Below are positions 13,634 through 21,716 of a DNA stretch of 22,245 bases, one piece after another. The DNA lies in NCBI GenBank assembly GCA_034112345.1, contig JAWUVN010000102.1:1-22245 (forward strand). Direction: 5' to 3'. The position numbers were made by a program, and so were the translations under genes. Source of the DNA: Bermanella sp034112345. Lineage in GTDB: Bacteria; Pseudomonadota; Gammaproteobacteria; Pseudomonadales; Oceanobacteraceae. The notes below the pieces were generated by a model. The model ran no database searches. It was not told the origin of the DNA and was given only the letters and a program-made list of their open reading frames with translations. The stretch's first letter is position 1; every line of letters starts with the position of its first letter.

Positions 13634-15442
13634 CTACTGGTTAAACCCTTCCAAGACCGCTAAAAAATCAGCACCATATTTATCTAGCTTCTTCTGCCCT
13701 ACACCACTTAGGGTACCAAAGCTTTCTAACGTACTGGGTTTGTTATCCAACATATCTTTAAGAGTAGCGTCATGAAAAATCATAAAAGGAGGAATACCTT
13801 GCTCGCTGGCTAGGCTTGTACGACAAGCGCGCAGTGCTTCCCATAACGGTATGTCGTCATCATTAATATCAACTGATTTAGATTTTTTGCTGCCGCCACC
13901 CATACTGCTTTTGGTTTGCATGGTGTCAACGCGTAGCATTAATGACTCTTCACCCCGCAGAATAGATCGGCTGGTTTCACTTAGTGATAACTGACCGTAA
14001 TCAAAGTTTACGTTTAAGTAACCGCGGGCTACCAGCTGCCGAAAAACCGATTTCCATTGACTATCGCTAAGATCCTTCCCTATTCCAAACGTAGAAACAG
14101 TATGGTGATTAAACTGGGTAACTTTATCCGTCACTTTACCGCGTAATACATTCACCAAATGCCCCACCCCAAAACGTTGATCGGTACGGAACACGCAGCT
14201 TAATGCTTTACGGGCCGCGTCGGTACCGTCCCAGGTTTTGACTGGAGTTAAACAGTTATCACAATTGCCACAAGGCTGTGGCAACGTATCACCAAAGTAT
14301 CCCATTAGGGTTTGTCGGCGACACGTTGTCAGCTCGGCTAAGCCTAACATGCCATTTAACTTTTGCTGTTCGATGCGTTTAAAGTTTTCATCCGCATCAC
14401 TGCCCGCCATCATTTGTTTTAACTTAATCACATCTTCTAGACCGTAAGCCATCCATGCTGTTGCGGCCTCTCCGTCGCGCCCTGCTCGGCCAGTTTCTTG
14501 ATAATAGGCTTCGATGCTTTTAGGTAAATCTAGGTGTGCCACAAAGCGTACGTCGGGTTTGTCTATGCCCATGCCAAACGCAATGGTGGCTACCATCACT
14601 ATGCCTTCTTCTCGTAAAAACCGTTCTTGATTACTCTGCCTAACCGACTTATCCAAACCTGCATGATAAGGCAGGGCATTGATGCCCTGCTCACTTAACC
14701 ATAGCGCCGTGGCTTCTACTTTTTTACGGGATAGACAATACACCACACCTGCATGACCAGCATGCTCGGCTTCTAAAAAGCTTAATAATTGTTTTTTAGG
14801 ATTGTCTTTTTGAGTAATTCGGTACTGAATATTGGGCCGATCAAACCCCGATACAAATACCTTGGCTTGCTGTAAGCCAAGTCGCTGAATAATTTCTTCA
14901 CGGGTTTTAGCATCCGCCGTGGCGGTTAAGGCAATTCGAGGCACCTGAGGAAACGTTTGTTGCAATACGCTTAACTGTAAATAGTCACTGCGAAAGTCAT
15001 GACCCCACTGGCTCACACAATGTGCTTCATCAATAGCGAATAATGAAAGTGTACACTGGCCTAGCCAATCAAGCGTACGCTGTAAAGCTAAACGCTCAGG
15101 GGCAATATAAACAATGTCTAACTCGCCTCTTAATGCCTGCTGCTCTACTTGATAGTTATGATCACTGCCCATGGCGGAGTTCATACAAGCGGCACGCACC
15201 CCAGCTTGTGTCAGAGCACTTACTTGGTCTTGCATCAATGCAATTAACGGCGAGATCACAATACCCACACCAGGACGTACTAATGCGGGAATTTGATAAC
15301 ACAAAGACTTACCGCCACCGGTAGGCATGAGTACAAATACATCATCGCCATTTATCACCGATTCAATTACTTGATCTTGCGGCGGACGAAACTCTCCATA
15401 GCCAAATACTGTACTTAAAACGTTATAGGCTGATTGCATCAT
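13634..15442 (-). CDS. recQ: ATP-dependent DNA helicase RecQ
   Basis: The 602-aa protein is close in length to the 609-aa E. coli RecQ, a 3'-to-5' helicase of the RecF pathway that unwinds forks, D-loops and other joint molecules. Domains in order: SF2 core with Walker A Thr-Gly-Gly-Gly-Lys-Ser (41-46), Asp-Glu-Ala-His (138-141) with the aromatic-rich Ser-Gln-Trp-Gly-His-Asp-Phe loop (144-150), and Gln-Glu-Thr-Gly-Arg-Ala-Gly-Arg-Asp-Gly (315-324). Then comes the RQC zinc site (Cys374, 391, 394, 397) and winged helix, and a C-terminal HRDC domain (about 530-602). Its start ATG overlaps the stop of zapE by the sequence ATGA, implying translational coupling. A second ATG follows immediately; either may be used. 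All catalytic motifs are intact. Confidence 0.97.
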   Translation of the reverse strand: MMQSAYNVLSTVFGYGEFRPPQDQVIESVINGDDVFVLMPTGGGKSLCYQIPALVRPGVGIVISPLIALMQDQVSALTQAGVRAACMNSAMGSDHNYQVEQQALRGELDIVYIAPERLALQRTLDWLGQCTLSLFAIDEAHCVSQWGHDFRSDYLQLSVLQQTFPQVPRIALTATADAKTREEIIQRLGLQQAKVFVSGFDRPNIQYRITQKDNPKKQLLSFLEAEHAGHAGVVYCLSRKKVEATALWLSEQGINALPYHAGLDKSVRQSNQERFLREEGIVMVATIAFGMGIDKPDVRFVAHLDLPKSIEAYYQETGRAGRDGEAATAWMAYGLEDVIKLKQMMAGSDADENFKRIEQQKLNGMLGLAELTTCRRQTLMGYFGDTLPQPCGNCDNCLTPVKTWDGTDAARKALSCVFRTDQRFGVGHLVNVLRGKVTDKVTQFNHHTVSTFGIGKDLSDSQWKSVFRQLVARGYLNVNFDYGQLSLSETSRSILRGEESLMLRVDTMQTKSSMGGGSKKSKSVDINDDDIPLWEALRACRTSLASEQGIPPFMIFHDATLKDMLDNKPSTLESFGTLSGVGQKKLDKYGADFLAVLEGFNQ

Positions 15443-16659
15443 GTAGATGGTTTCTCTTTACGGCTCATATATTCTTCACTGCCCATTTCAATCAAACGGC
15501 TACGGGCCCGTTCAAATTGAAAGGCCAGACTACCATGAGTATATAATTGTTTAAGCGCTACATCACAGGTTAAGTATAAGTTCACCCGTTGGTCGTACAG
15601 CTCATCTATTAGAGCAATAAAACGTCGTGCTCCGTCATCCATTGGGGATAACAACACTTCACGCTCGCCGGTATTACCTGATCCCGTACTACCATCTTCA
15701 GTACCACGGGCTTTTATGTGTTCGACCATCTCACCACCTAATACTGGTACATTCATTAAAAACACAGTATTAAACTGCTTAGCTAATTCAATGTAATCGA
15801 AATGACTTCTTGGGCCCAGACATATGTCTTTAAAATCAAATACGATGCTTTTTTTGTTTATGGCTAAGTAATGAATATCACGACCTAATACGCTAAGTGT
15901 GCCTGATGTTTTATGTGGTTTCTGACAGTGCAACTTAGTTAAGCAAACAGATGATTCAGCTGGCAAATTATAGCGTTCAAAAAGATCCGCTAGTAATGCT
16001 TTATTCACTGTATTGTTATGACCACTATCGGCATTGGATGCGCTGATTACAAAGTAGTTTTGCACGGTATGAAGCTGGCGTTCTCGATGATCTTTATTAC
16101 CCGCTAGCTCGACTATTTTCATGTTTTGATTTATTGCGTTAATGGCGGGTAAAAAATTCACTCGCTGCAATCCATCTTTGTATAACTCACTAGGAGCACA
16201 ATTACTGGTAACGACCACCACCATGTTTTGTTCAAACAAGTACATAATTAATCGCCCCAGTAACATGGCATCACCAATGTCACTGACAAAAAACTCATCA
16301 AAACACAAAACTTGATGGCGTAATCTTAGTTGCTTAGCAATTTTTTTAAGTGGTTCTCGACTACCCGATAATTCTTTTAGCTGATGATGTACATTCTGCA
16401 TAAAATGGTGAAAGTGCTGGCGTAAGCACACACCTTTATCAAACGATTCAACAAAGCTATCCATTAATAATGTTTTGCCACGACCCACCTTACCCCACAG
16501 ATATAAGCCTAAAATTGGAGCCTGATCAACGGCCTTATTAAGTTGATGGTGTAATTGATTCAGTTCTGATAAAGCCTGTTGTTGAGACTCATCAAAACTT
16601 ACCTGCCCTGTAGCGATTCCGTGTTGATAACGCTGCAATGGGTTCATAAGACTGGCCAC
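15439..16659 (-). CDS. zapE: AFG1-family ATPase ZapE (cell division)
   Basis: The 406-aa P-loop ATPase of the AFG1/LACE1 family corresponds to E. coli ZapE, which associates with the Z-ring and influences FtsZ bundling under stress. Visible are the N-terminal Pro-Leu-Gln-Arg-Tyr, Walker A Gly-Lys-Val-Gly-Arg-Gly-Lys-Thr (56-63), Walker B Leu-Cys-Phe-Asp-Glu-Phe (118-123), Asp-Ile-Gly-Asp-Ala-Met (127-132) and the sensor-like Val-Val-Thr-Ser-Asn (about 149-153). It is roughly 30 residues longer than the E. coli protein; a Gly/Ser/Thr-rich stretch near residue 325 may account for part of this. The start is GTG at 16659; an ATG four codons later is an alternative, and neither has a good Shine-Dalgarno. 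It is the first gene of a coupled zapE-recQ unit, an arrangement not found in E. coli. Confidence 0.92.
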   Translation of the reverse strand: MASLMNPLQRYQHGIATGQVSFDESQQQALSELNQLHHQLNKAVDQAPILGLYLWGKVGRGKTLLMDSFVESFDKGVCLRQHFHHFMQNVHHQLKELSGSREPLKKIAKQLRLRHQVLCFDEFFVSDIGDAMLLGRLIMYLFEQNMVVVVTSNCAPSELYKDGLQRVNFLPAINAINQNMKIVELAGNKDHRERQLHTVQNYFVISASNADSGHNNTVNKALLADLFERYNLPAESSVCLTKLHCQKPHKTSGTLSVLGRDIHYLAINKKSIVFDFKDICLGPRSHFDYIELAKQFNTVFLMNVPVLGGEMVEHIKARGTEDGSTGSGNTGEREVLLSPMDDGARRFIALIDELYDQRVNLYLTCDVALKQLYTHGSLAFQFERARSRLIEMGSEEYMSRKEKPST

Positions 16660-16663
16660 AGAT

Positions 16664-16694
16664 TAACATCCGTAATTAAAGTCACTGGATGTTA
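16664..16694. promoter_or_regulatory. Inverted repeat just upstream of zapE
   Basis: TAACATCC (16664-16671) and GGATGTTA (16687-16694) form an 8-bp inverted repeat with a 15-nt loop, five bases upstream of the zapE GTG. It could be an operator or a 5' UTR hairpin; it is not matched to a known site. Confidence 0.3.
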
Positions 16695-16841
16695 CCTGAG
16701 GGCTTAATCCATGGGAAGTTTTGATACTAGTAGCCTGTAATAATAGGCCATAAAGAAACGTGAGCTAGAATGAGTACGGCAGGTTTGAGAGCAGGGCTAA
16801 TATTTGTAGGTTTGATTATATCAAGTACTAAGTACTTATAC

Positions 16842-18494
16842 TTAATGAGTTTTTCTTTTGGATTCATACATGGCAACATCGGCTTGCTTGAGTATCTGCT
16901 TGGGTTCTTTTTCGTCACCTAAAAATAGTGTGACGCCAATGCTCGCAGATGAAGTGTAATACTCACCTCGTAAAATATAGTCTTCGCTTAACGACTTACT
17001 GATTTTATCAATAACTAGATTAGTATATTCCGCTGCAAGTACTTTATCTGTGCCACAGCCTTCAAGCAGCACCACAAATTCATCCCCTCCTAGTCGGGCC
17101 ACGGTGTCACTTTCACGCATCACACGCAGTAACCGGTCGGATACTTCGCATAACAACAAATCACCTACTTCATGACCATAAGTATCATTAAGTAATTTGA
17201 ATTCATTTAAATCTAAATACAGAACGGCGCAATAGTTACCGCTGCGCTTACTGTTACTAATAGCATGTGATATTCGATCCAATAGAAGTCGTCGATTAGG
17301 TAAACGAGTTAACGAATCATGCATAGCAACGTAACGCAGCTCTTCTTCCATTTCTTTGCGTACACTTAGGTCAAAAAACTGAATCAGTAAATGAGGGGAA
17401 CCTTTCAATATTGTAGGAATAATTTGATACTCAAACCACACCGACTTACCAGTAGAGGTGACCACTGATGTTTCATTTTTCTTAGCTGTAAAGTTAGCTA
17501 ATGCAAGAATGCAATCCTCCAGTAAATTAGATTCTTTCCATGACGCTATTTCAAGAAAGTTTTGAGCCAAAAGGTTTTCTTTTGTCACCCCCATAAAATC
17601 GGCATAAGAATGGTTAGCCAGAATGCATTGACCGGTAACCGAATACACACCAACAGGAATCGGAGAGTTGTATAAGATTGTTTCGTTAAATGCCAATGCA
17701 TCGGCAAGATTACTGGTTCGCTCTTCTACTTTTATCTCTAGCTCTTGATTGGCCTTAGTTAAAGCGCGACGAGCGGAAAATAAGCGCTTTTGCATTTTAT
17801 CCATTGCCGCCATTAATCGTCCTAACTCGTCACGCTTAAATGTGAAGTTTTTTGGATAATCCAATGAGACAGGATCTTTTGATTCAGCTGCAAATTCTAA
17901 TTTAGAAACAACATCTGTTAATTGAGATAAGGGCCGTGACAAGCTTTTAGTAATCACCAGATAAAAGATAGCCCAAAGGCCTATAGTTTTGATTAGCGAA
18001 TTAATTAAGATAACAATAAAGCTGTAGGCCACTCGATTAACTGCAATAGAGCGATCACTGTAAACTGTCATTTCACCCAACTCACGAATGCCTGACCGGG
18101 CTTCTTTTTTTAAGTACGAGGTATAAAACTGAGTATGTGATAAAAATTTATTTAGATCGGCTAGCTGCCCAGAAGGTACATCTCCAATCTCGGCAAAGAC
18201 CTCTCCACTATTTGATGTGATTTTCACCCCGGTTACAATGGAAGATTGAGAGATACCTTCGGCAATCGTCTGTAAGAGCGGTCCATCCATTTCCCACATG
18301 GCACCTGTCACTCCGCCATTAAATGATTGACCGATGGATGTTAAATCTTTTGATATGGTTTGTTTAACCGAAGAGTATTCAAGTGACAACTGAATAGCCG
18401 TTACCGCAATGGCCAAAATCACATAGCCACTAAAGACCAACTTAAATAAGCGCCCACTTAACGATTGTGAGAAACCTATGTGAGAGCTATTCAT
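16842..18494 (-). CDS. Membrane PAS-GGDEF diguanylate cyclase
   Basis: This 550-aa inner-membrane enzyme is predicted to make c-di-GMP from two GTP. Order: TM1 (about 18-38), a periplasmic sensor domain of some 115 residues, TM2 (about 157-182), a HAMP-like segment and coiled coil (183-262), a PAS domain (about 268-380), and a GGDEF domain (about 385-550). The active-site Gly-Gly-Asp-Glu-Phe (469-473) is intact. Arg460-x-x-Asp463, five residues before it, is a complete inhibitory I-site, so product feedback is expected. There is no EAL domain. It begins 14 bp after the stop of a periplasmic solute-binding-type gene, which I infer supplies its signal, as NspS does for MbaA in Vibrio cholerae. 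No Shine-Dalgarno is visible, so translation probably depends on the upstream gene. The last codons run Ala-Met-Tyr-Glu-Ser-Lys-Arg-Lys, a normal GGDEF end. Confidence 0.94.
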   Translation of the reverse strand: MNSSHIGFSQSLSGRLFKLVFSGYVILAIAVTAIQLSLEYSSVKQTISKDLTSIGQSFNGGVTGAMWEMDGPLLQTIAEGISQSSIVTGVKITSNSGEVFAEIGDVPSGQLADLNKFLSHTQFYTSYLKKEARSGIRELGEMTVYSDRSIAVNRVAYSFIVILINSLIKTIGLWAIFYLVITKSLSRPLSQLTDVVSKLEFAAESKDPVSLDYPKNFTFKRDELGRLMAAMDKMQKRLFSARRALTKANQELEIKVEERTSNLADALAFNETILYNSPIPVGVYSVTGQCILANHSYADFMGVTKENLLAQNFLEIASWKESNLLEDCILALANFTAKKNETSVVTSTGKSVWFEYQIIPTILKGSPHLLIQFFDLSVRKEMEEELRYVAMHDSLTRLPNRRLLLDRISHAISNSKRSGNYCAVLYLDLNEFKLLNDTYGHEVGDLLLCEVSDRLLRVMRESDTVARLGGDEFVVLLEGCGTDKVLAAEYTNLVIDKISKSLSEDYILRGEYYTSSASIGVTLFLGDEKEPKQILKQADVAMYESKRKTH

Positions 18495-18516
18495 CTAAAA
18501 ATATCCATCTAAAAAT
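18492..18516. repeat. 11-bp direct repeat at the binding-protein/cyclase junction
   Basis: CATCTAAAAAT occurs at 18492-18502 and 18506-18516. On the minus strand each copy supplies an ATG: one overlaps the stop of the upstream gene and opens only a five-codon frame, and the other is the cyclase start. Confidence 0.8.
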
Positions 18517-19330
18517 CAGCCATCCAGTTAGCATCTTCTTCTGATAAATATCGAGAAAAAATGTGTTTGAAGGCTCCGTCTTGGCGCATATCCATAATTA
18601 AGCGAGTCCAGTCTTTGGCGTCTTCTTCTGAAAAACGACTTTTGGCTAAAACTAAGGAGGCTACAATCCCTTCATCGCTTGGTGCCCAATCTTGGATCAC
18701 TACTTTGTTTTCCATATTCAGTTCGCTTAAAAACTTGCGGTACACTACAGGCGGGGCAAATATGGCATCGATGCGACCCAACATAAATTTATTAAACAAG
18801 ATTCCAATATTGACACTTTCCTCTACCCGTTTTTCAAGGCGCATTTGATCAAGCCACTCTTCAAGTTCTTGACCATGATTAAAGCTGCGCACAACACCAA
18901 AAACCAATTTATTTTGATCTCTAAAATCTTTTTTAGATTTCACAACATTATTCAATGATGCTTTTACCAAAGCATAATTCTTTATTTTATTGTAGGGAAT
19001 AAACCAACCAAAACCGGTACGCTTCTGATTCACAATACCATCCACCGTCATATCTAAATACCCCGTGGCCAGGTCATCCCAAGTACGTGCTCGCGGCAGA
19101 ACATTGCTGACAATTTTGCACCCAGTGCGCTTACTCAATTCATCAACAACATCAGGGCTTATGCCCTTGCCTTGCCCATTTTTATTGAAATAGAATAATC
19201 CAAAATCAAAAAACGCAAGACTAATAGGCTTAGCGCCACAATCAACCGGGCCTGCAATAGCCACCGAACTGAACATACCGATCAGCATTGCAAAACAAGC
19301 GATTTTATTAAATACAATTCTGGTGCCCAA
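18509..19330 (-). CDS. Periplasmic solute-binding protein (SBP_bac_3-like), partner of the cyclase
   Basis: The 273-aa protein resembles family 3 extracellular solute-binding proteins. A signal peptide (1 to about 26, ending Val-Ala-Ile-Ala-Gly) predicts a periplasmic location. The mature part shows the N-terminal lobe (Gly-Ile-Ser-Pro-Asp-Val-Val-Asp-Glu-Leu-Ser-Lys-Arg-Thr-Gly), the Asp-Met-Thr-Val-Asp-Gly stretch and a second lobe with Gly-Arg-Ile-Asp-Ala-Ile-Phe-Ala-Pro. Two Cys (about 31 and 71) may form a disulphide. No ABC permease or ATPase gene is nearby; the next gene is a membrane diguanylate cyclase, so sensing rather than uptake is inferred. The start is TTG at 19330, chosen because it gives a complete signal peptide; the later ATG would delete the basic n-region. 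The ligand is unknown. Confidence 0.85.
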   Translation of the reverse strand: MGTRIVFNKIACFAMLIGMFSSVAIAGPVDCGAKPISLAFFDFGLFYFNKNGQGKGISPDVVDELSKRTGCKIVSNVLPRARTWDDLATGYLDMTVDGIVNQKRTGFGWFIPYNKIKNYALVKASLNNVVKSKKDFRDQNKLVFGVVRSFNHGQELEEWLDQMRLEKRVEESVNIGILFNKFMLGRIDAIFAPPVVYRKFLSELNMENKVVIQDWAPSDEGIVASLVLAKSRFSEEDAKDWTRLIMDMRQDGAFKHIFSRYLSEEDANWMADF

Positions 19331-19663
19331 ACCTAATTACCTTTTTAAGCCAGCCGTGCATACATCCGCAGTATCATAGGAATTCACCTAATTCTAATTA
19401 CATTACCAAAAATAGAGCAATTACACTTTATTTTAGCTGAATTTGGCAATTTAACTTAGACAACGGGGGATTCAAACAGGTACTTAAGAGGCATTAAGAA
19501 TAGATATTGGTCTATGTGAGCCAAAATGAAGGTGTAATACGCCAAACAGTGGCTACACGTTATGGAATATGGCTAAACACCCTTAGCCTAAATGGGCATA
19601 CAAACTAAATACAAGCCATTGAATGCACCCAATATGAACCTGAATGCCACCTAAGTGCCACAT
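19331..19663. other. Noncoding interval upstream of the binding-protein gene
   Basis: No ORF is supported in 333 bp. It should carry the minus-strand promoter of the binding-protein/cyclase unit near 19340-19450. One short hairpin, GGCTAA (19571-19576) with TTAGCC (19583-19588), is present without a T-run. Confidence 0.4.
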
Positions 19664-19957
19664 TTAAGAGTATTCAAGCACGCTTTTAATAAGGGATACG
19701 TTTTTGGCAATCCATTTTGGAGCAATTGGCCCCCAATCTAAAATGGCGTAATGCCCGTTCTTTTTCTCACCTATGAACTCACAATTAATATCCAATTCTT
19801 GAAGCGCTAGAATCGTATCTTGTGCAGTGCGCCTTGGCATACCTGTGGCCTCACAAATAGCCGGTACGGTTTTGGTACCCGTATCGATTAAATGAGCGAG
19901 GTATAAGCGACGATAAAAGCTGGTTTTGGTTTTACTGTGCTGCGCGTTTTCCTGCAT
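19664..19957 (-). CDS. Small winged helix-turn-helix protein
   Basis: This 97-aa protein is mostly one winged helix-turn-helix domain. The recognition region reads Thr-Val-Pro-Ala-Ile-Cys-Glu-Ala-Thr-Gly-Met-Pro-Arg-Arg-Thr-Ala-Gln-Asp (about 30-47), followed by a helix and a beta-wing (Cys-Glu-Phe-Ile-Gly-Glu-Lys-Lys-Asn-Gly-His-Tyr, about 59-70). It has no sensor or oligomerisation domain beyond a short C-terminal helix, so it is probably a small DNA-binding regulator. AAGG lies about 10 bases upstream of the ATG. Targets are unknown; it may autoregulate. No partner gene is close: the neighbours are 130 bp and more away. Confidence 0.75.
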   Translation of the reverse strand: MQENAQHSKTKTSFYRRLYLAHLIDTGTKTVPAICEATGMPRRTAQDTILALQELDINCEFIGEKKNGHYAILDWGPIAPKWIAKNVSLIKSVLEYS

Positions 19958-20087
19958 TGTGTAAATGCCTTATATTAATCTGTACGACTGAGATGCCAAA
20001 AGGTATCAATTACTAACAAAGCATCAAACGGCACTTAACCTATTCACACCACTAGGTAAGAAAGTACCGTTAATGCCCCCGTTTAAT

Positions 20088-20564
20088 TTACGCTTGATAC
20101 TGCTTATTCTTAGTAATAAAAGACGTTAAATTTTTATTCGCCATGACTTTAACTTTATTGCGTAAAAAACCACTCCAACCCAGTAACATGCCCACTGTTC
20201 CAAGTGTTTGTCTGCTCCAGTTCCAGAAATCAAATTGATCGATGTGTTTAATAATTTTTCCATCTTTAAATTCAAACGTAGCATCAATAATATTATGAAC
20301 CTTACGTCCATTCTGACTAAAGGTATAACGCGGTTCCCAATGGGCCGTTACCTGACCAGCATTATCCTGTACCAAAAACGTCATTGTCATATCTGTGCCA
20401 CGCTCACATAACATGTGCCACATGGCGCCTATCTGCTTACCGCTTAGCTCAAACGCTTCATCACGAAAGTAAGCGTCTTCGTGATAACAAGCGGCCATGG
20501 CCTCATGATCCTTCTTTTGAAACGCGGTATAAAACTGTTCGATTAAAGCGTGATTAGCATGCAT
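20088..20564 (-). CDS. NTF2-like (SnoaL-type) protein
   Basis: The 158-aa protein has the cone-shaped NTF2 fold signature. An N-terminal helix Ile-Glu-Gln-Phe-Tyr-Thr-Ala-Phe-Gln-Lys-Lys-Asp is followed by Met-Ala-Ala-Cys-Tyr-His-Glu-Asp-Ala-Tyr-Phe-Arg-Asp, then strands ending in Phe-Lys-Asp-Gly-Lys-Ile-Ile-Lys-His-Ile-Asp-Gln-Phe-Asp-Phe-Trp. The family ranges from enzymes (isomerases, cyclases) to ligand binders, so the reaction is not predictable. A C-terminal extension of about 35 residues (from Gly-Met-Leu-Leu-Gly-Trp) is basic and partly hydrophobic. It is transcribed divergently from a GlxA-type regulator, which is its likely controller. Confidence 0.85.
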   Translation of the reverse strand: MHANHALIEQFYTAFQKKDHEAMAACYHEDAYFRDEAFELSGKQIGAMWHMLCERGTDMTMTFLVQDNAGQVTAHWEPRYTFSQNGRKVHNIIDATFEFKDGKIIKHIDQFDFWNWSRQTLGTVGMLLGWSGFLRNKVKVMANKNLTSFITKNKQYQA

Positions 20565-20704
20565 GAGAAAACCCCAATAAGTGAATATGCTTAATACTAG
20601 AGAATCATGGCATTGTGCACCAGTGGCGTATATGCCAACATAGGGTTGCGATTAGGCCTACCTAGAAATGAATAAAGCCACTAAATAAAGGTAATGGAGA
20701 AAAC
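20565..20704. promoter_or_regulatory. Divergent promoter region, NTF2-like gene / GlxA-type regulator
   Basis: This 140-bp interval lies between divergent starts. TGGC (20624-20627) and GCCA (20634-20637) flank ATAT-like sequence and could be part of an operator for the regulator. The match is short and inferred only. Confidence 0.35.
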
Positions 20705-21670
20705 ATGAATTGTACATTGCTAGCACTAGAAGGCTGCCCTATATCCTCAGTCGCTGGGCCGTTAGAAATACTTTCTTTAGCCAATGCCCTTGTGGCCAAA
20801 GAACACAGAATTAGCCTGCAAATAGTAGGCGAAGCGCAACACATTGATTGCTTTGGTGGCATGCAGCTGCGCGCCCACGGCTCATTAGACGATGTACAGC
20901 AAACCGACATATTAATCATCGGGGCCATTGGGCATCCTGGAAGTCGATCATTAGATATTAAACCCCACACCCTAAATTGGATTAAACAGCAGTACCAACA
21001 AGGGGCTGCGCTGGTGAGTATTTGCAGCGGTGCATTTGTATTAGCCGCCACCGGTTTGTTAGATGGCAAACAAGCCACCACACACTGGGCCACCGAAGAC
21101 CTGTTCCGATCGCTCTACCCCAATGTGAACCTACAAAGCGAGCAAATGCTGACACATGACGGCAATCTATTTTGCTCTGGTGGTGCCAGTGCCTATCAAG
21201 ACATGAGCATTTACTTGGTGCAAAAATATTACGGTGAAGACGTGGCCCAACAAGTGGCCAGACGCGCCCTGATTGATATGGATCGACACAATCAAAATAT
21301 TTACCGCCAGTTTATGCCCACCAGACAGCACCAAGACAGCAGTATTCATCAGATTCAAGACTGGCTAAAACTACACGCCTGCGAAAATGTATCCATCGAC
21401 ATGCTGGCCCAGCAAAGCCACCTAAGTGAACGCCAACTAAAGCGCCGCTTTAAGCAAGCCACTGGCCTGACACCGCTAGGCTACATACAAGAATTAAGAA
21501 TTGAACACGCAAAACACCTGCTGCAAAGCACCAATCAACAAGTCGAGAAAGTGGCAAACAGTGTGGGATACGAAGACCTGCGGTTTTTCAGGCAACTGTT
21601 CAAACGCCTCTGCGGGCTTGCCCCCACTGAATATCGAAGCAAGTTTTCGTTAAACACACGCAGTGCCTAA
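20705..21670 (+). CDS. GlxA-family transcriptional regulator (DJ-1/PfpI + AraC)
   Basis: The 321-aa regulator has an N-terminal class I glutamine amidotransferase-like DJ-1/PfpI domain (about 1-185). The nucleophile-elbow sequence Ser-Ile-Cys107-Ser-Gly-Ala-Phe is present, followed by Leu-Leu-Asp-Gly-Lys-Gln-Ala-Thr-Thr-His-Trp, typical of the GlxA/FtrA group. The C-terminal AraC DNA-binding domain (about 220-315) has two helix-turn-helices, with Leu-Ser-Glu-Arg-Gln-Leu-Lys-Arg-Arg-Phe and Val-Gly-Tyr-Glu-Asp-Leu-Arg-Phe-Phe-Arg-Gln-Leu-Phe-Lys-Arg. Such proteins often sense small amines or amino-acid derivatives; the ligand here is unknown. GGAG lies seven bases before the ATG. It is divergent from the NTF2-like gene and probably regulates it. 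Confidence 0.92.
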   Translation: MNCTLLALEGCPISSVAGPLEILSLANALVAKEHRISLQIVGEAQHIDCFGGMQLRAHGSLDDVQQTDILIIGAIGHPGSRSLDIKPHTLNWIKQQYQQGAALVSICSGAFVLAATGLLDGKQATTHWATEDLFRSLYPNVNLQSEQMLTHDGNLFCSGGASAYQDMSIYLVQKYYGEDVAQQVARRALIDMDRHNQNIYRQFMPTRQHQDSSIHQIQDWLKLHACENVSIDMLAQQSHLSERQLKRRFKQATGLTPLGYIQELRIEHAKHLLQSTNQQVEKVANSVGYEDLRFFRQLFKRLCGLAPTEYRSKFSLNTRSA

Positions 21671-21696
21671 AGCATGGCGATCGCTTAATATTAATT

Positions 21697-21716
21697 AGAG
21701 AGAGAACGTCTCTTTT
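21697..21716 (+). terminator. Weak hairpin terminator after the GlxA-type gene
   Basis: AGAGA (21701-21705), loop ACG, then TCTCT (21709-21713) and a short T-run lie about 30 bp past the stop codon. The stem is short and extended only by wobble pairs. Confidence 0.45.

Noticed and set aside
16823..16837. Palindrome AAGTACT-A-AGTACTT after the cyclase gene
   Set aside because: Too short and without a T-run for a terminator; no regulator match. Probably chance in AT-rich DNA.
16727..16918. Minus-strand 63-codon ORF overlapping the end of the diguanylate cyclase gene
   Set aside because: It overlaps about 77 bp of a certain gene in another frame, has no ribosome site and no recognisable domain.
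20662..21093. Minus-strand 143-codon ORF rich in Cys and Ser
   Set aside because: Antisense to the well-supported GlxA-type regulator; its composition is typical of a shadow frame.
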